This document shows positions 1-36,019 of a stretch of 64,000 nucleotides of DNA, piece by piece (position 1 is the first letter of the stretch; every line of letters begins with the position of its first letter). The DNA lies in assembly GCF_037975245.1 (NCBI RefSeq), contig NC_092568.1:8567001-8631000 (forward strand). Direction: 5' to 3'. Source of the stretch: Apostichopus japonicus (taxonomy: Eukaryota; Echinodermata; Holothuroidea; Aspidochirotida; Stichopodidae). Position numbers and translations under genes: made by a program. The notes beneath the pieces were generated by a model. It was not told the DNA's origin, made no database searches, and saw only the letters and a program-made list of their open reading frames with translations.

Positions 1-2284
1 TTATAACTGACATGTCCTATACCCACCATATCATAACTGATTGCCTTCACCATCATGGCACGTGTACATTAAACCACCTTAGTAGTTTAGATTTTGAGCT
101 AGAAGAGGTGAGAGTTTAACATCGTATACTTCCCAACCCATCTGCCAGCTCTCGCTGCGGAATGTAACTGTTTCACGAATGAATGTTTAACACGCCCTTA
201 AATCACCTTCAATCCTCCTGATTTTTAGACCATCAGTAGTTGTTTTTTCATCGTTTTCAACTTTCAAAGCATGGAAAAAAACCATAATGATGATGACAGA
301 CAAAATGCCATCCAAAAATACGTCGCTTCCTGCTGTTGGTGGTCCATTTACTACATTTTCTCGACAATGGTTAACTATTCAAGCGGATGTATAGGCCTGT
401 ACTACACTGTACTATAATCGTGGTAGCGTACCTATGTATCGCCATACAATGAACAGTTGTTGCCCTCCAATTAAAGTGATCAATATATGTATAGTGCCCT
501 TTCTTTCAACTATTAACCTTGAAATTCGTAACTAATTTGAGCACATTTATTTAGGCCATTGTATGTTAAATTAAATACTGTATTAACTGAAAGAAACATC
601 ATTTAAACATGAATTATTTCCCCCCTTTCATGCACTTCCGCAGTAAATCAATGAATGTTGACTCCGCTCCACCAACCCCACCCCAACACCGCCAGGCTGA
701 TCAACCATAACCAAATTCCAGTAAAATAAATTTAAAGCAATCCTCGTTTCTATTCATAAGACTATATATACATACGAGCCACTCAATATATACTGGAATC
801 ATGCCTTGCATACCTTAATAAGCCTGACATATAGACCTACGTATGTTCTAATTCTTGACATCTTTTTTTTAACTATATACCTTAATTTCTCGTGACGTAA
901 TTATATATGCCTATATATGTTGGTATTGTACTCACTGCTTAACATCAAGGGTAATTGAATCCTAAATGAGTTAATAAATAAATTTTATTATGTAATAGCG
1001 CCTTTGATCATGCTTTGTGGAATTGTTGCGCTCTATAAAATACATTATATTATATTTTTTAATATATAATCGACCCGTAAAGTTTTCCAATTATGGAATA
1101 ATTTTTTTGTCTAAGTAACCTAGATCAGAGTTATTATAAATGGTTTTGTGCATTGACGATGTTGATTGCAATTCCTTGTCGCATAAAAGTAATTGGCTAC
1201 AGGATAAAACTTAAATAGAGAGGTTGTCATCGTCCATACAGGTCCGTACTGATATAGTTGATTAACATTCAATTTAACCCCAAAAATGGTTTAATATTCG
1301 AATCATCGGACTTTCTATTATTGGTTATAGGGAATTCCCCTTCATGCACCCCCCCCCCCCTTTTTCAGTTTAATCCCGCTTTTACCAAAGGTTTCCAGTG
1401 AAAAGAGAACTTTGTGTACTTGCCACACTATGGTTACACTAATACCATAAACTCGTCCATATTACAAAGATATTGGCCTACATATAAAAGATAATATCTA
1501 CATACTTTCTTTATTTCATTGATATAAAACAATAGAATTGAAGCTATAATTTCAAATTTATGCAAATGAAAGTAAGAATACATTACATTAAATTTGTGCA
1601 CACAAAATCATATGTATTGAGAATTTATCATCTTCTTTATAAGTCACTCGTTATATAGAATGTTTAAATAAACAACAGTATCCCCTAACAGATATAATAA
1701 CTCACGTCAACAGACTTTCTGCAAGTTAGGTTTGTGGGATTTCCCCATCCTTAGTCCTGCATTGTACTAAACGATTAATAACTCGCTACTTAACGATTAT
1801 AATGGTTTTGGCTCCAAATTTTAGCAGGTTAACCGCCCCCCCCCCCGCCCCCAAATAGACTCTGTTGGAGTCTGTGTTTTCAAGGTATTTGATAACGTTA
1901 GTATAGACAGTTAATATAACGCAGCGTTAATATAGACAGTTAAATAACTCAGTTTGGATACCTACTCTTATAGTGCGTGCATGGGAGTAACTTGAAATGC
2001 CTGTTGAAAGCTGAGCATTGGTAACCATTATTTCACTGCAGTCTAGCATCTTTGGGGACAATAACTGAGGGCAACCAAACTTTAGTGCAGCTCGTATACC
2101 TTTAAATTGTGTGGAAAGGTTGATTATATGTGTCATTATACCCCCATAACAAACTTGTCGATGTTAGCTGCACTTTCTTGTCGATAAACTGAATTATCCT
2201 TTCAGAGGGCTTTACATATCATCTCTGAAATATTTGTTACTTTACACGGACGGAGATAATCCTCTTCCTAGGTGGATCCAGGAT
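1..2284. other. intergenic, no gene seen
   Basis: AT-rich DNA with C-runs near 1351 and 1837 and a possible LINE relic near 1 kb. No conserved reading frame was recognised on either strand. Confidence 0.6.
997..1056 (+). mobile_element. possible LINE 3'-end relic
   Basis: AGCGCCTTTGATCATGC followed by GCGCTCTATAAAATA resembles the 3' tail of L2/CR1-type LINEs. Only about 60 bp is recognisable. Confidence 0.3.
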
Positions 2285-2608
2285 TTAAAGGGTGTGAAGA
2301 CTCGCGCAAAAGAAACGTCTAATGCCGGTAATCTGATCTAGTTTCGAATGAGGTGTAACAGCTTGCTACCTTCGGTAATTAGACACTAGTGTACAGTCAG
2401 TACATACAGCTGCGGTCAATACCCACAGCACAGTGTACAAACGATAAAGCAATGGACATCTCAGGTCCAGCTAAAGATAACAAGGCAACACGTTTCATTA
2501 CTGTCTGCATTTTGTAGCGACAAGAAGAAAACTTCACTTGCAAGCAACGGAAAGTTAACTTTTTCAGAGCGCGGCACGCGGTTTGGGGCGAGTCTTCAAT
2601 GCCTTTAA
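2285..2608 (-). mobile_element. TTAA-flanked miniature element, copy 1
   Basis: This is the reverse complement of 53456-53820, alignable over nearly its whole length. It has near-inverted ends containing GAAGACTCGC and TTAA at both borders. It lacks about 42 bp present in the other copies. TTAA targets are typical of piggyBac-type transposons; that assignment is inferred. No transposase is encoded. Confidence 0.75.
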
Positions 2609-3740
2609 TTAAGGAAAAGGGGGTGTGGACATCCGGATCTTGGGGTCCTCCTCCAGAAAAAAGACACATTTGGATGTGAAATGGTGCATTCTGGTCTATA
2701 ACAAGATTTACACTGTACACGCGGTGTTGTGCCAATAAACTTCTCTTTTGTGTGTGTATGAGAATGAAAATGAAAAGGAACGAGAACATTGGTAAATGTT
2801 CTTCGTCGATCAAGAAAGAGATATGAAAGAGAAATGTGGATGGAAAATGTGGAACACTTCATACACCCACCCCCTCTCCCCAACCCTCTCTTCCCTCACT
2901 CTGCATATTCATATTCTCAACGTTGCCAACGAAATATTCGAGCACGTCCCTAGCAATAAAAGGAGTTTCCTTTGTCGCATTCAGTAAATTTGATTTACTA
3001 TTCGCTACTAAAACCCCATAACAATCTAACATATTCATGCTTGACTCGTCTAAGTGTTATTTCAACAATGATTTGCTTTTTACTTATGATTAATACCGAT
3101 ATGAGTAAATATTGCATTGGTGAAAAAAATTGTTAGAAGAGACGTTCACCTGGTGAACAAGATCGATGGTGTCATATCTTATTCAGTTATAACCTTCTGT
3201 GAAATTTATTTAAAACAACAGTATTATGTGAAAGTGAAAATATTATGGTAGTAGAGTTTGTATCAAATTATAAAGTTGTCAGTAATTGAAGACCGAATCC
3301 CTTAAATATTGTAAAACTGGGTAGAATATTTGATATCTCTTAGCTGTATCAAAGCTGTTACCACAACTAGACATAGTTACGTTAACTTCAAAGTATTCAT
3401 TCCCCTACCCAAACTGTTATATATCAGTGATTTCATACGATCTTAGCATAATAATGTCATGCATAATTCCAGCGTTTCCGTAGAAAAAGTTGATGATTTT
3501 CTTCCCTTCACGACAAATCGAAACCGTAGGCGTGGGAACGGGGGTGGGATGGGGTTAAGAGGGTAGGCGGGGGGGGGGGTAGCCACCTTCGTTTTCAAAG
3601 TTTGGGAGGGTGCAGGATTATACCGTATATCATTCGGCTGTACCCTTTGTATTAGCAATAGGATATTGCAGACAACATCATATATTTTTTAAGTCGAAAT
3701 TTTGACGTGAATAGTATATAAAGAAGTTTTACCCCTGATC

Positions 3741-3754
3741 GACCTCGCGAGGTC
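3741..3754. other. perfect 14-bp CpG palindrome
   Basis: GACCTCGCGAGGTC in otherwise AT-rich DNA. Role unknown. Confidence 0.6.
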
Positions 3755-5750
3755 CTGCGGGGGATAATAGATTTGTTATCAAAGAAGAGACAACATTTTG
3801 TCTTTGTTGAAAATGTCAAATAGAGATTAAACAATGAAATTTCGTACAATTTCCAAGAAGTATAAATTTGACATAAATTGATTGAAATTTACATTATCCT
3901 ATCTGGGCCAACAGTAGTATCTACAAATCAAATTCCTTCCCTCGAGCGGCCACCGGTTTTTTTCTGCCCGTAACTTCTTGATAACTTCCCGCGGCACCAC
4001 TTATCACTGACACCTATTGATTTATACTTATACTATTATAACGAATGCATGTAGTTCATTATCGTTAATAAAGGCTTGCAAGCACAAACTGACTTTCTCG
4101 CGGTCGATTTTATTTTGATAGAAAAGTAAAATAGTTTCTAATTACCAGTTTATCTAATTAAAGGTTCGTGACATTTTATAATTTTAAGTTTTAACCCAGT
4201 TTTTAATTTCCGTAAAATTGATATGACTTTAACAAAACGAATATTAAATAGATAATTTTATTTTGTAATCAAATTTAAAAAAAAGAGATACAATATAGTT
4301 GAAAAAGAAAGAGGCATTTCGTAAGTTTTTTTTATGCGTGTTTTAAATTTATTTCAAAATTTGCCATTTCGAAGGACAGAGATCAACACAGAGTAAAATG
4401 ACAATCTAATACTTCTGTATATTTACAAATTAAAACTAAGAATTACACCATAACATTTATAAATCATTTACATAACTTTCATCTTTACAGATCTAAACTT
4501 AATTAGGACAAATGTAAATGTATTCGTTTCCGTTTTAAAGAAATAAATTGGATAAAAACTGAGCTATGAGTTTGATGGCAATTTGTTTTTTAATCCTTGT
4601 TTATACAAGGACGAAATACCATCATAAATAGTAAATGTGTTCTTTTTGTAAAAACTATTATGGTTTTGTTTCTCAAAAGTAAAATTCTTCAAGATTATTC
4701 TCCCAGATTTTGTTATTATCTCAAACTACCACATTTAAATTTTTTTCTGAAAATATAATTTTATAGACAGATTTCATCCTTCCTCGATTCACCATTTCGC
4801 TTATAGGAAATGATGAGATATCGATTATGATAATAAGCGTAATACAAAGGTTTCTGCACAATTTTTGTCATCGCCATGAACTCATTTCCTAAGTAAAAGT
4901 GAAACATTAAGATTTGAACCTTTTATCTTTATCAACAATAACGAGCGCTTCATTTTTTTACAAATATCATCATAAACGAAGCAAAACTAAATAAAACACA
5001 ATCAAGGTTAAATATCAAGTGATATATCAAATTCAATTCCAAGAAATTGATATAATGGCATAACAATATGTATAATGTATTCAATGGGAACGGAAACTGG
5101 TAATGCGTTGTTTATTTTATGTAAAAAAAACAAACACAAAATCACAATGTATTCATTTCTATGACGTGAATTTTGAGATGAATATAACTAGTTGAGCTAT
5201 ATTTTATATGTTCATCTTCCAAGCTTAATTTGATTCTGTTATATCGTAGGCTTATTACTTCATCCGTTTCTTGTAACCGCCTGGCTATTTTTGTACAAGA
5301 TAGTCATAAATTGTAATTATATTTGATAACGTTAGGTTTTTATAACTTTTTGCATTTTTTCTTTTTCTCATATATTTCAATCAAATTCAACTGGCCAATA
5401 CTCTTGAAATGCATTTGTTATGGCCCAGTTGATATTTCAGGTTATAAATATTCATAGGACTATCATTTGCCCCGCCTCTTTTGTCAAAAGAAACTAAAAT
5501 TATTCTTTTAAACTTTATATGACTAATCTCATAGTTTAGAGAACTGTTGATTAACTTATTAAGATCGGCAAGATTGAAAAATTGATTTTCAATCAATAAC
5601 TTATAGTATTTTAATATGAAGCATACAAATACAACCAACTAAAAACAGAAATGATGTAAAGATATTTTTGCAAACTTTTCAGGAAGGCCATCTTATTACT
5701 CCAAAGCGATGAGATTGGCATGACATTACATAACATATAGATACAGTTAT

Positions 5751-5756
5751 TTTATT
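5751..5756 (-). terminator. possible Vsx polyadenylation signal
   Basis: AATAAA on the minus strand, about 700 nt beyond the Vsx stop codon. Single AATAAA words are common in AT-rich DNA, so this is only a candidate. Confidence 0.2.
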
Positions 5757-6458
5757 GGTAAGGTATTAAATAATCTTGAATAAAAGTATGGCTGCATATA
5801 GAATACAAAACATTTCACACCTTCTGTCAACAAATACAGTGCTCTAGAACACATCTTGGGAGAGAATGAAACGGGAAGAAATAACCAGAAAGAGAGGGGG
5901 GTGGGGGAGAAGATTGTTAAGAAAGTTTGGGGACTCAAACTAAGAGGTATAGTGAGGTATAGTTGTTGGCAATGATTTTTTTTTTCCTTCTGTGCACTGT
6001 TATTTAACCCGTAACGGTATAATATCCACCCTTGATATTAAACAAGGATTCGGCTGGACTAGAGTAAAGGGAGATGTAACCAGGCCTGACTAGAGGAGAC
6101 GATCGGAGGGGGTCATACAGCCCCGGCCCGGGCAAAAAATGGATTTTTAGGTGGGTGGAGAAATATGGAATATATGATAATGTATTCTCATAATATGATG
6201 AGTGGAAAAAACTGACTTGATACCTAATTGTTCACGTGGCCCGATCTGCGGCACCCGTCGCTGTTAAGTTTACATCGTTACAAGTACATGCACGTTTTCT
6301 TGCATATATATATATATATATATATATAGTGTGATATCGGTGTATCAAAGATCCATGTGTCATGGAATCAAGATATTTACAATCACAATTGAAATCTTCG
6401 AAGTGCCAAAAAAGTTCTCTGTAGCAGCAGCGTTGTACACTGACAAACTCAGTTCTTT

Positions 6459-29182
<22,724 letters not shown>

Positions 29183-29666
29183 TGTTAATACCGATGGAGA
29201 TCAAAGTTCTTTCTTCTTAAAAATAGATACAACACAATATAATCCAACACCGAAAATTAAACAGCAACTTTTACTGTGTATTTATTACACGAGGAATTAA
29301 TTTAATGTGTTTTGTAAAACATCTCCAAAAGTATATTTCTCAGAAAACTTTGAATTTTAACTGACTTATTTTCTATATTGAAAATGAATCCTTCGAAGAA
29401 GAAAAAAAAATCAAAGACGAAAAATTGGAAAAAAATATGAAGCCAAAAAGAAACAGTCTTCGTTATAACAATACTAATAATAATAAGAAGAAGAAATCTA
29501 AACGTTGCATTCCAGATGAGCCAAACTTTTATCACTTGTTTTCGATCTCGGCCTTTTAGTCTCTGATGATACTATAGCTAAATGGCTTCTGCAACCATCT
29601 ACTTGCTTACAGCCTCTTCTTGTAATAAATAGGTGGTCCAGGACGATACGACCTCACTCAGAGCAA

Positions 29667-29876
29667 CAATTAGCCATTTTGCTGTTTTCCCCCCCTTCTC
29701 CTTCTTCTATATTATGATCCTTGACTTCCTGCTGGGTTCACTTCAAAGACCGATTGATGCGCCACGCCCTTACTTCTTTGACTTCCAATGATTGACAGTT
29801 GTCACTCATCAAAGCCGTGATTGATGGCCCCTATGATATGAATATTCATGTTCATATTGGCTACAATTTCTGCCAT
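29667..29876 (-). promoter_or_regulatory. candidate Vsx promoter-proximal regulatory module
   Basis: This segment lies 0.5-0.7 kb upstream of the Vsx ATG and is less AT-biased than its surroundings. It packs several recognisable motifs: CAATTAGC (29667-29674), CGATTGATGC (29751-29760), TGATTGACAG (29789-29798, the Pbx/Meis composite consensus), TGATTGATGG (29818-29827, Pbx/Hox-like), the palindrome ATGAATATTCAT (29838-29849), and an inverted CCAAT (ATTGG) near 29857 and 29875. Motifs are read directly; regulatory function and the target gene are inferred. Confidence 0.35.
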
Positions 29877-31334
29877 TGGCTAATGGGATACGGTGAGCGG
29901 TGAATAAACAGAGAGCACACGCCAGCACACGACACGTTTTAGCGGACGAGTGTTGTCAACTATTTTCTTTTTAATCAGATTGATCCAACATAAACTTGTT
30001 AATTGGGCTGATAGTGATTGGATAACGGTGGCAGAGTTGTGGACTTTCTCACTCTGACAGATTTTTGGCCGTTGGCGATTGCAGAACCGTAAAGGAATCA
30101 TTTTTTTTCTTTTTCTGTTTACGGCCCATTGAGAATGTCTAGCTATAATTGTATAGGCATATATGAAGATTGGGGCTGAAATAAGTTACATTAGCCAGGG
30201 GCGAAGATTGCTTTTAAAAGAGGAATTCATTACGATGATTGGCCGATATGACTCAGTCAAGTTAGTTAAACCACGTTTTTTAACATTTTATTTAAATTTC
30301 AAAACTACTTTGGCCACGTTGTAGTTTCTTATATATGCTTTAACAGAAATTCCAATTCAGCGTTAGGTAATCAATTGGGATAAAACTTTTTCAACTTTCG
30401 GATTTTTTTTATCTCTCTCTCTCTGTCTCTTGAAGGGGGTAGTAGGGGTAAGGGTGAGGGGGGGGGGGCAATTCGACTACTTTTGGTTGAATATTTTATG
30501 CATGAGAAATAAAATTGTGGCAAGTGCAGCATCATATATTTATACGATACAGCTCTACACACACATACACATTCTGAAAAAAAAAATAGTGCTTGAAACT
30601 GAATTACATTGGTAGTTTGATCAACAAACACATTGCAAGTTAACCACAAAGCAATTGGCTAAGGCATCAGCTAACTTATTGAATCGAATTCATTTCAAGA
30701 TGGCGACTAAAAAAAACTTAATCAAAAATAAATAAATAAATAAAAAGGCTTAATGATGAGTGCTATTTATTGTTTATTCGAAATTATTTGTAAATGTAAA
30801 TATATTCATATTAATTTCTGGATTTGCAAGCTGGGCACAAATAAAAATATACACCCAAACAAAAGCTTTTGGGACACCAAATATTTGTATTGAATTAAGC
30901 TTTTAACAACCCGCAAATTAAAAATTTAGTCAAATGATTGTAACATAGATCTCTCATGAAAAGGTTTAGGATTATCCAATTATACGTTTGAATATTGCAT
31001 GGCTTTGGTCGATATGACACAAGATTCATAGTCGAACGCGCACAAATACATTTTTAAAGCTTCATTGTACAGTGTTGCCCCCGCCACGATCTTAAGGTAC
31101 GACTATAGGCGAGCTTTAAATGTTTTCTAATATTGGACTCATATTTTAAGAGTGCAAGAAAACCTATAATTTGCTAAACGTTTTCAGAAATATATACTCT
31201 CTGAAGGGTTCTGTCTCGCCTTTTTATTCACAGACATAAAGAGGGAGCGTTTAAATTGAAAATTAAATGTTTGAGAGAGGAATAAAGCAGCGAGGATGAT
31301 ATAGTAAAGTTTCATTTTGAAGTTTTAGCAGTTT

Positions 31335-31362
31335 GGGGTGGGGGTGGGGGTGGGGGGGGGGG
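31335..31362 (+). other. strong G-quadruplex motif
   Basis: G4-T-G5-T-G5-T-G11 or longer: four G runs separated by single T loops. It lies 2.2 kb upstream of Vsx. Confidence 0.8.
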
Positions 31363-33169
31363 ACAGGCAATATACTGATAACTTTTCAATCACTTAAAAA
31401 ATATTCAAAATATCACAAGGAATGATGAAAATATAGAACTTGAAGATACCGTAAGTAATAAAATGTTGCAAATAATGAAAATCGTTTTTTTTTTCCCTCG
31501 TCATTTCATTATCGTTCATCTTTAAATTTGTCTGGACAACGCTACATGGTTTATGAATTTTTCGTTGTTTTATTCACATTACTGTGCCCATTTTTATGTA
31601 TATTTATATTTTTATGTTCTTTATTGTGGTTTATAACCCTGTCTTATATCAATTTTTACTTAAATTGCTGTTGTTATTACATTGAGGTTTTCTTAAGTTT
31701 GGTAATTTTATATTCCAGTTATTGGTTCTTTTGTACAGTGCTCTTGAGCATGTTTTATTTATTGATAACAGCACTTTAATATATGGTATTTATATTATTA
31801 TTTATTTATTATTTGATAGTACGGAGCAAACAAATGGTTGTAACCAGAGATCCTATAGTTGGAATATCCAAATATTTCATGAATTGTTCAGGGGCACTAC
31901 CATGATTTTTCCATCACTAGGAGAGGAAGCTGAGGGGAGGTGTGGTCCCCCTTCCTTGAAAAATTTTGGTAAAATGGAGGGCGCTTCAATGCGAAATGGT
32001 GCCATTTTTTGCAACTTTTGAAACAATGTTGAAGAATTTGCGACAGTTCAGGTTTCAATACATGTTATATATTTATACAATTTTTCTTTATTTATATTTT
32101 GTCATGCAGTGGCTGGATGGGGGTGGGGTAGTGTGTGTGTGTGGGGGGGGGGGGGTGCGTCCCTGGACTTGGTCTGCAGAATAACAAGAAAATACAACCT
32201 AACGAAAAAATACAGCTTTAAAGACTTGAAGCATAAATTTCATATTACCGGTATAAAAAACATTAAACGTGAAGCATAAATTTCATTATAGATTAAAGAT
32301 TAAATAGAGTGACAGTCGGATCATCATCAATTTTTAATCAATCCAATCAATAATCTTCATTTTGTATTGAATTGGCTCATAATTATAATAAAATATAAAT
32401 ACTCACTTAAATGAATTTTTTGTTAAAGTGAGGATGCTATTGCTGCTCTTTTATTTCATTAAAAAAAATACAATAAAAATATAAGAAATAATGCAATTCT
32501 ACGAAATAACGTCAATTTTGCTCCTTGATTGCCGTCAAAATATTTATCAATCGATTAAAGATTTGGTTTCGATATAGTATACCAAATAATTGAAGGTCAA
32601 TCAATATTGGTGTATAGGGTTTGCATTTTAGCGTTTAACCATATCATTTTTTCGAAGTATCGTGCCTTCGAAAGGATGACTTTAGACTAGACATTAATGT
32701 TGACATGTTGCAGGCCTTTGCAATATACACTCATGTGAGATTAAAATTATTTTCTGCAAATTAGTTTAGTTTGTATTACTTTTTAGTACAATTTTTTGGG
32801 CCAATTGTATAGTATAGTAACATTTTGAGTTTCTTATAATCATTATGATTATTCTTCTTTATTTTGTATCATATACAGCAACAGATCAAACGTGAAGCGA
32901 GGTGAGCACTTACATTATACTGTACATGAAATAACTCATCCGATATAACAAAGCAAAAATGCTTTATGCACAGTATAGTCAAAATTCCTATGCAATTTTG
33001 TATAGATACATTGCAGTATTTTTTTGGGGTAAACATAATCTTATTATTTTGATAAGCATATAATTCATCTCAAACTCAAAATTATGATGTCCAAAATGAT
33101 GTAAACATCGTTTTATCGCCAGATTTACATACCCCTTTTAGTTTATTATTAATATTATTGGTGTTATTT

Positions 33170-33266
33170 TTGTTGTTGTTGTTATTATTATTATTATTAT
33201 GATTATTAGTGTTGTTGTTATTATTATTGTTATTATCATTATTATTGTTATTATTATTATTATTTT
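33170..33266. repeat. (TTA)n/(TTG)n trinucleotide repeat
   Basis: TTGTTGTTGTTATTATTATT-type run. Confidence 0.92.
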
Positions 33267-34810
33267 AGTACCGAATATAGCATCTAGCATGATCAAATTC
33301 AGCTTAAAACAGTTTCTCTAAATATGAGTTTCTATATCTTGAAGCCCTCGATACGCCTGCGTGTATAGCCGAATGATGCTTATATGAATTGTTCACATAT
33401 CGTATATATACACATAGGCCATGCATGAACGGTTTATCACTTCTATGTTTGCCTAATATGAAGTTCATCTGCACTTTCAGGTCTACACACTTCTTCCCTC
33501 TGTATATGTTTGCACGCATCAACCTCACTGCAACTTATATAGGGTATCACGCGAAAAGAGATCTATATTAAATAGGATATATATGCTTTTTTTTGCCCTT
33601 TTTTCTCTCTCAATTTGAAATTTCAAGATATGTAACATGTAGAATACCTGTGAAGGTGTAGCATCTACAAACAGATTCTCCCTTCCATAGTGAAATAAAT
33701 TCAATATAACATCAAAGGTAAAAAAAAAAAAATTAAAAAAAACTCCGCCAAGGTTATAAAAAAGTCCTAATTTTTCCCCTCACAAAGCGGTTGTTTTCAT
33801 TGATCAATTTAAAATTTATTTTTTCCCCTTCTTCTCACAGAACAAATTGGGGGGACAAAGACTAGCGCGTTTCATTTTTCACAGGCTAATTGTGCGACAC
33901 TCATCTCGCGTTACAAAACTTACAAGAAGGAATTAATTTACCTTGCACGCACCAATGGTCACATGTTAACATTGGAACAATACCTAATTTGGAAAACGCT
34001 TAACCAGATGGAACAATTAAATCACGTATCTCACCTTCTATCATTTTCTCTCTCTCTATTAGTCTCTTTTTAATATTTTTTTTTAAAATTTTATACTTTC
34101 ATGTTATATGGGAGAAATTTGAAAGAGTTTGCCATATTTTGATTAGCTGCGCCTTACATATTTGGGTGGATTCTCTTCGTGAAAAAAAAGAAGTTTAATT
34201 GGGTAATTAATCCAAGTTCACTGTGAGATGGTGAAGAGAGGCATTGTAAGTGTATCAAACAAAATTGTGCATTTATACAGAGAACGTTTAATAGAGTAAA
34301 GAGGAAACAAAAAATGCGTGAGATGAATGTAAAACGTAAGGCTCAATACTATAGATGCTCACTGGCCTTCGTTAAAAAGCATGTTTTTCTTTTCGTTTTT
34401 CGTATAGGTTAAATGGAAAAGTTAATCAAGTATGAACATGATATCCCAAGACATTATGCCAAAAAATATAGCAAACCAAATATAAGTTAATTTTAGGGAC
34501 AAAATATGTAATTTACGACAAAACTTTATATAGGCCAGTTCGCAATCGGTTGAAGGTAGGCTTATATTTCTTTTTCACAAAAGACTTTTTTTTTGTTTTT
34601 TGTGATATATATAGAGAGAGAGAGAACGAAAGTTGTTATTGGGGATGAAACTATAGGACTTAATTGATGGTTTCCTACACATGTGGCGACGTATTTAGAC
34701 CAACTTCTTATAATCTGTTTTGTTAGTACTCTAACATTTAAAAATAAAATAAAACTGTTAGCAAACTGCTTATCCACTAGAGAGCCTGTGTAGGAGAATG
34801 TGTAAAAGTA

Positions 34811-34910
34811 AGTTGGCCTGACGTTTCGATCCTAGCAGGATCTTCTTCAAAGGCTAAAATTTAGCCTTTGAAGAAGATCCTGCTATAGGATCGAAACGTC
34901 AGGCCAAACT
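34811..34910. mobile_element. ~60-bp Penelope/hammerhead-like unit, inverted dimer, copy B
   Basis: Two copies of the unit are joined head to head. The plus-strand left arm has GGCCTGACGTTTCGATCC and the right arm is its reverse complement with a 2-bp TA insertion in the short loop. Together they form a near-perfect 100-bp palindrome. I see no clear flanking direct repeat. Confidence 0.65.
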
Positions 34911-35804
34911 CTAAACTTTCGTAATAAAGGAGGAAAGAATATGGGTACAAACGACAAAGGTTTGTCAATGCCAAAGGCCCAATATACCTGCAGCAATAGC
35001 ATCAAATTTTTAAAGGACACTTTATTCTTATATTATATTGGTTTGCAACTGACCTTATTCTGTTTCTCCGATAACACGCGTTATACTTCCTGATGTAAAG
35101 AAAAATTGCATTGCGTCACGTGGTTGGAGCCTGAAAAATACTGTACAGTATGGAGTGAATTGCACGTGAATTGCACGCTGATACGAAAACAGTTCAACAC
35201 GTTTTCGCGAAGTTCGACACTTTGTTATCATTCTGTACACAAAATGGGCATATAGGCTTTAGTCCAACTCTCTGAACAACCATTACAGTTTTCTTAAAAA
35301 TCATAGATAGGTTAAAATACGATCCAAAAACATGGGATACAGAATGTAAACCAAGCGTAACGTTAACCCTGCAACTTACCTATAGTGTACCTGTCATGAA
35401 GTGTTCCCGCCATTTCTGGCATACTTACAGCAATAACGTCTGGTTTTGCTCTTTCATACATCATATATGTTCACTTGTTTGAGCGTTCTGAAAGCGTATA
35501 CTGCTTATAGATCTGTACATATTATTAGACATTCCCACTGATTCGCAATATTTGTTACACTATTATGTAGTTTCAAGATTAATATGTGTGTATAACAACG
35601 GTACTACACGTTTTCATTCCATTCGCTGCGATTTGACCTCGGGTTACGTAGGCCCCGAATGACCGACCGACTGACACGCAATAGTTATAGGTGCGGTCAA
35701 GCTGTTGTAGGCACATACATATTTCATCAAGTCTCTTTATAAACTTCATTACTTTAAATGTTCTAGTTTCATACCAAGTATTTTTCACTCGGTCTTTTTA
35801 TGTA

Positions 35805-35828
35805 AATTAATTAATTAATTAATTAATC
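35805..35828. repeat. (TTAA)n repeat
   Basis: About five tandem TTAA units. Confidence 0.9.
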
Positions 35829-36019
35829 AGATTCCAAAGGTTTCGTTCAAGTTAATAAGAGCATATTGGCTTACATTCAAGTCTGCATACTCGGTACTCA
35901 TATTCTAGCTTTCATATTCTAGATTTGTACTCCAAGCGGTACTCGTATTCACGTGGCATTGTGACTAGTCGTATATGTAAGGAATTATTGAAAACTAAAG
36001 TCGGCTGATACTTATCCTC

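Larger units (their letters stand above)
2609..6458. other. 3' flank of Vsx, no other gene seen
   Basis: Very AT-rich. It probably holds the Vsx 3' UTR in its right part. Short open frames here show no family resemblance. Confidence 0.55.

Noticed and set aside
2397-2813. 138-codon minus-strand frame
   Set aside because: Most of it lies in the TTAA-flanked miniature element, whose other copies do not preserve the frame.
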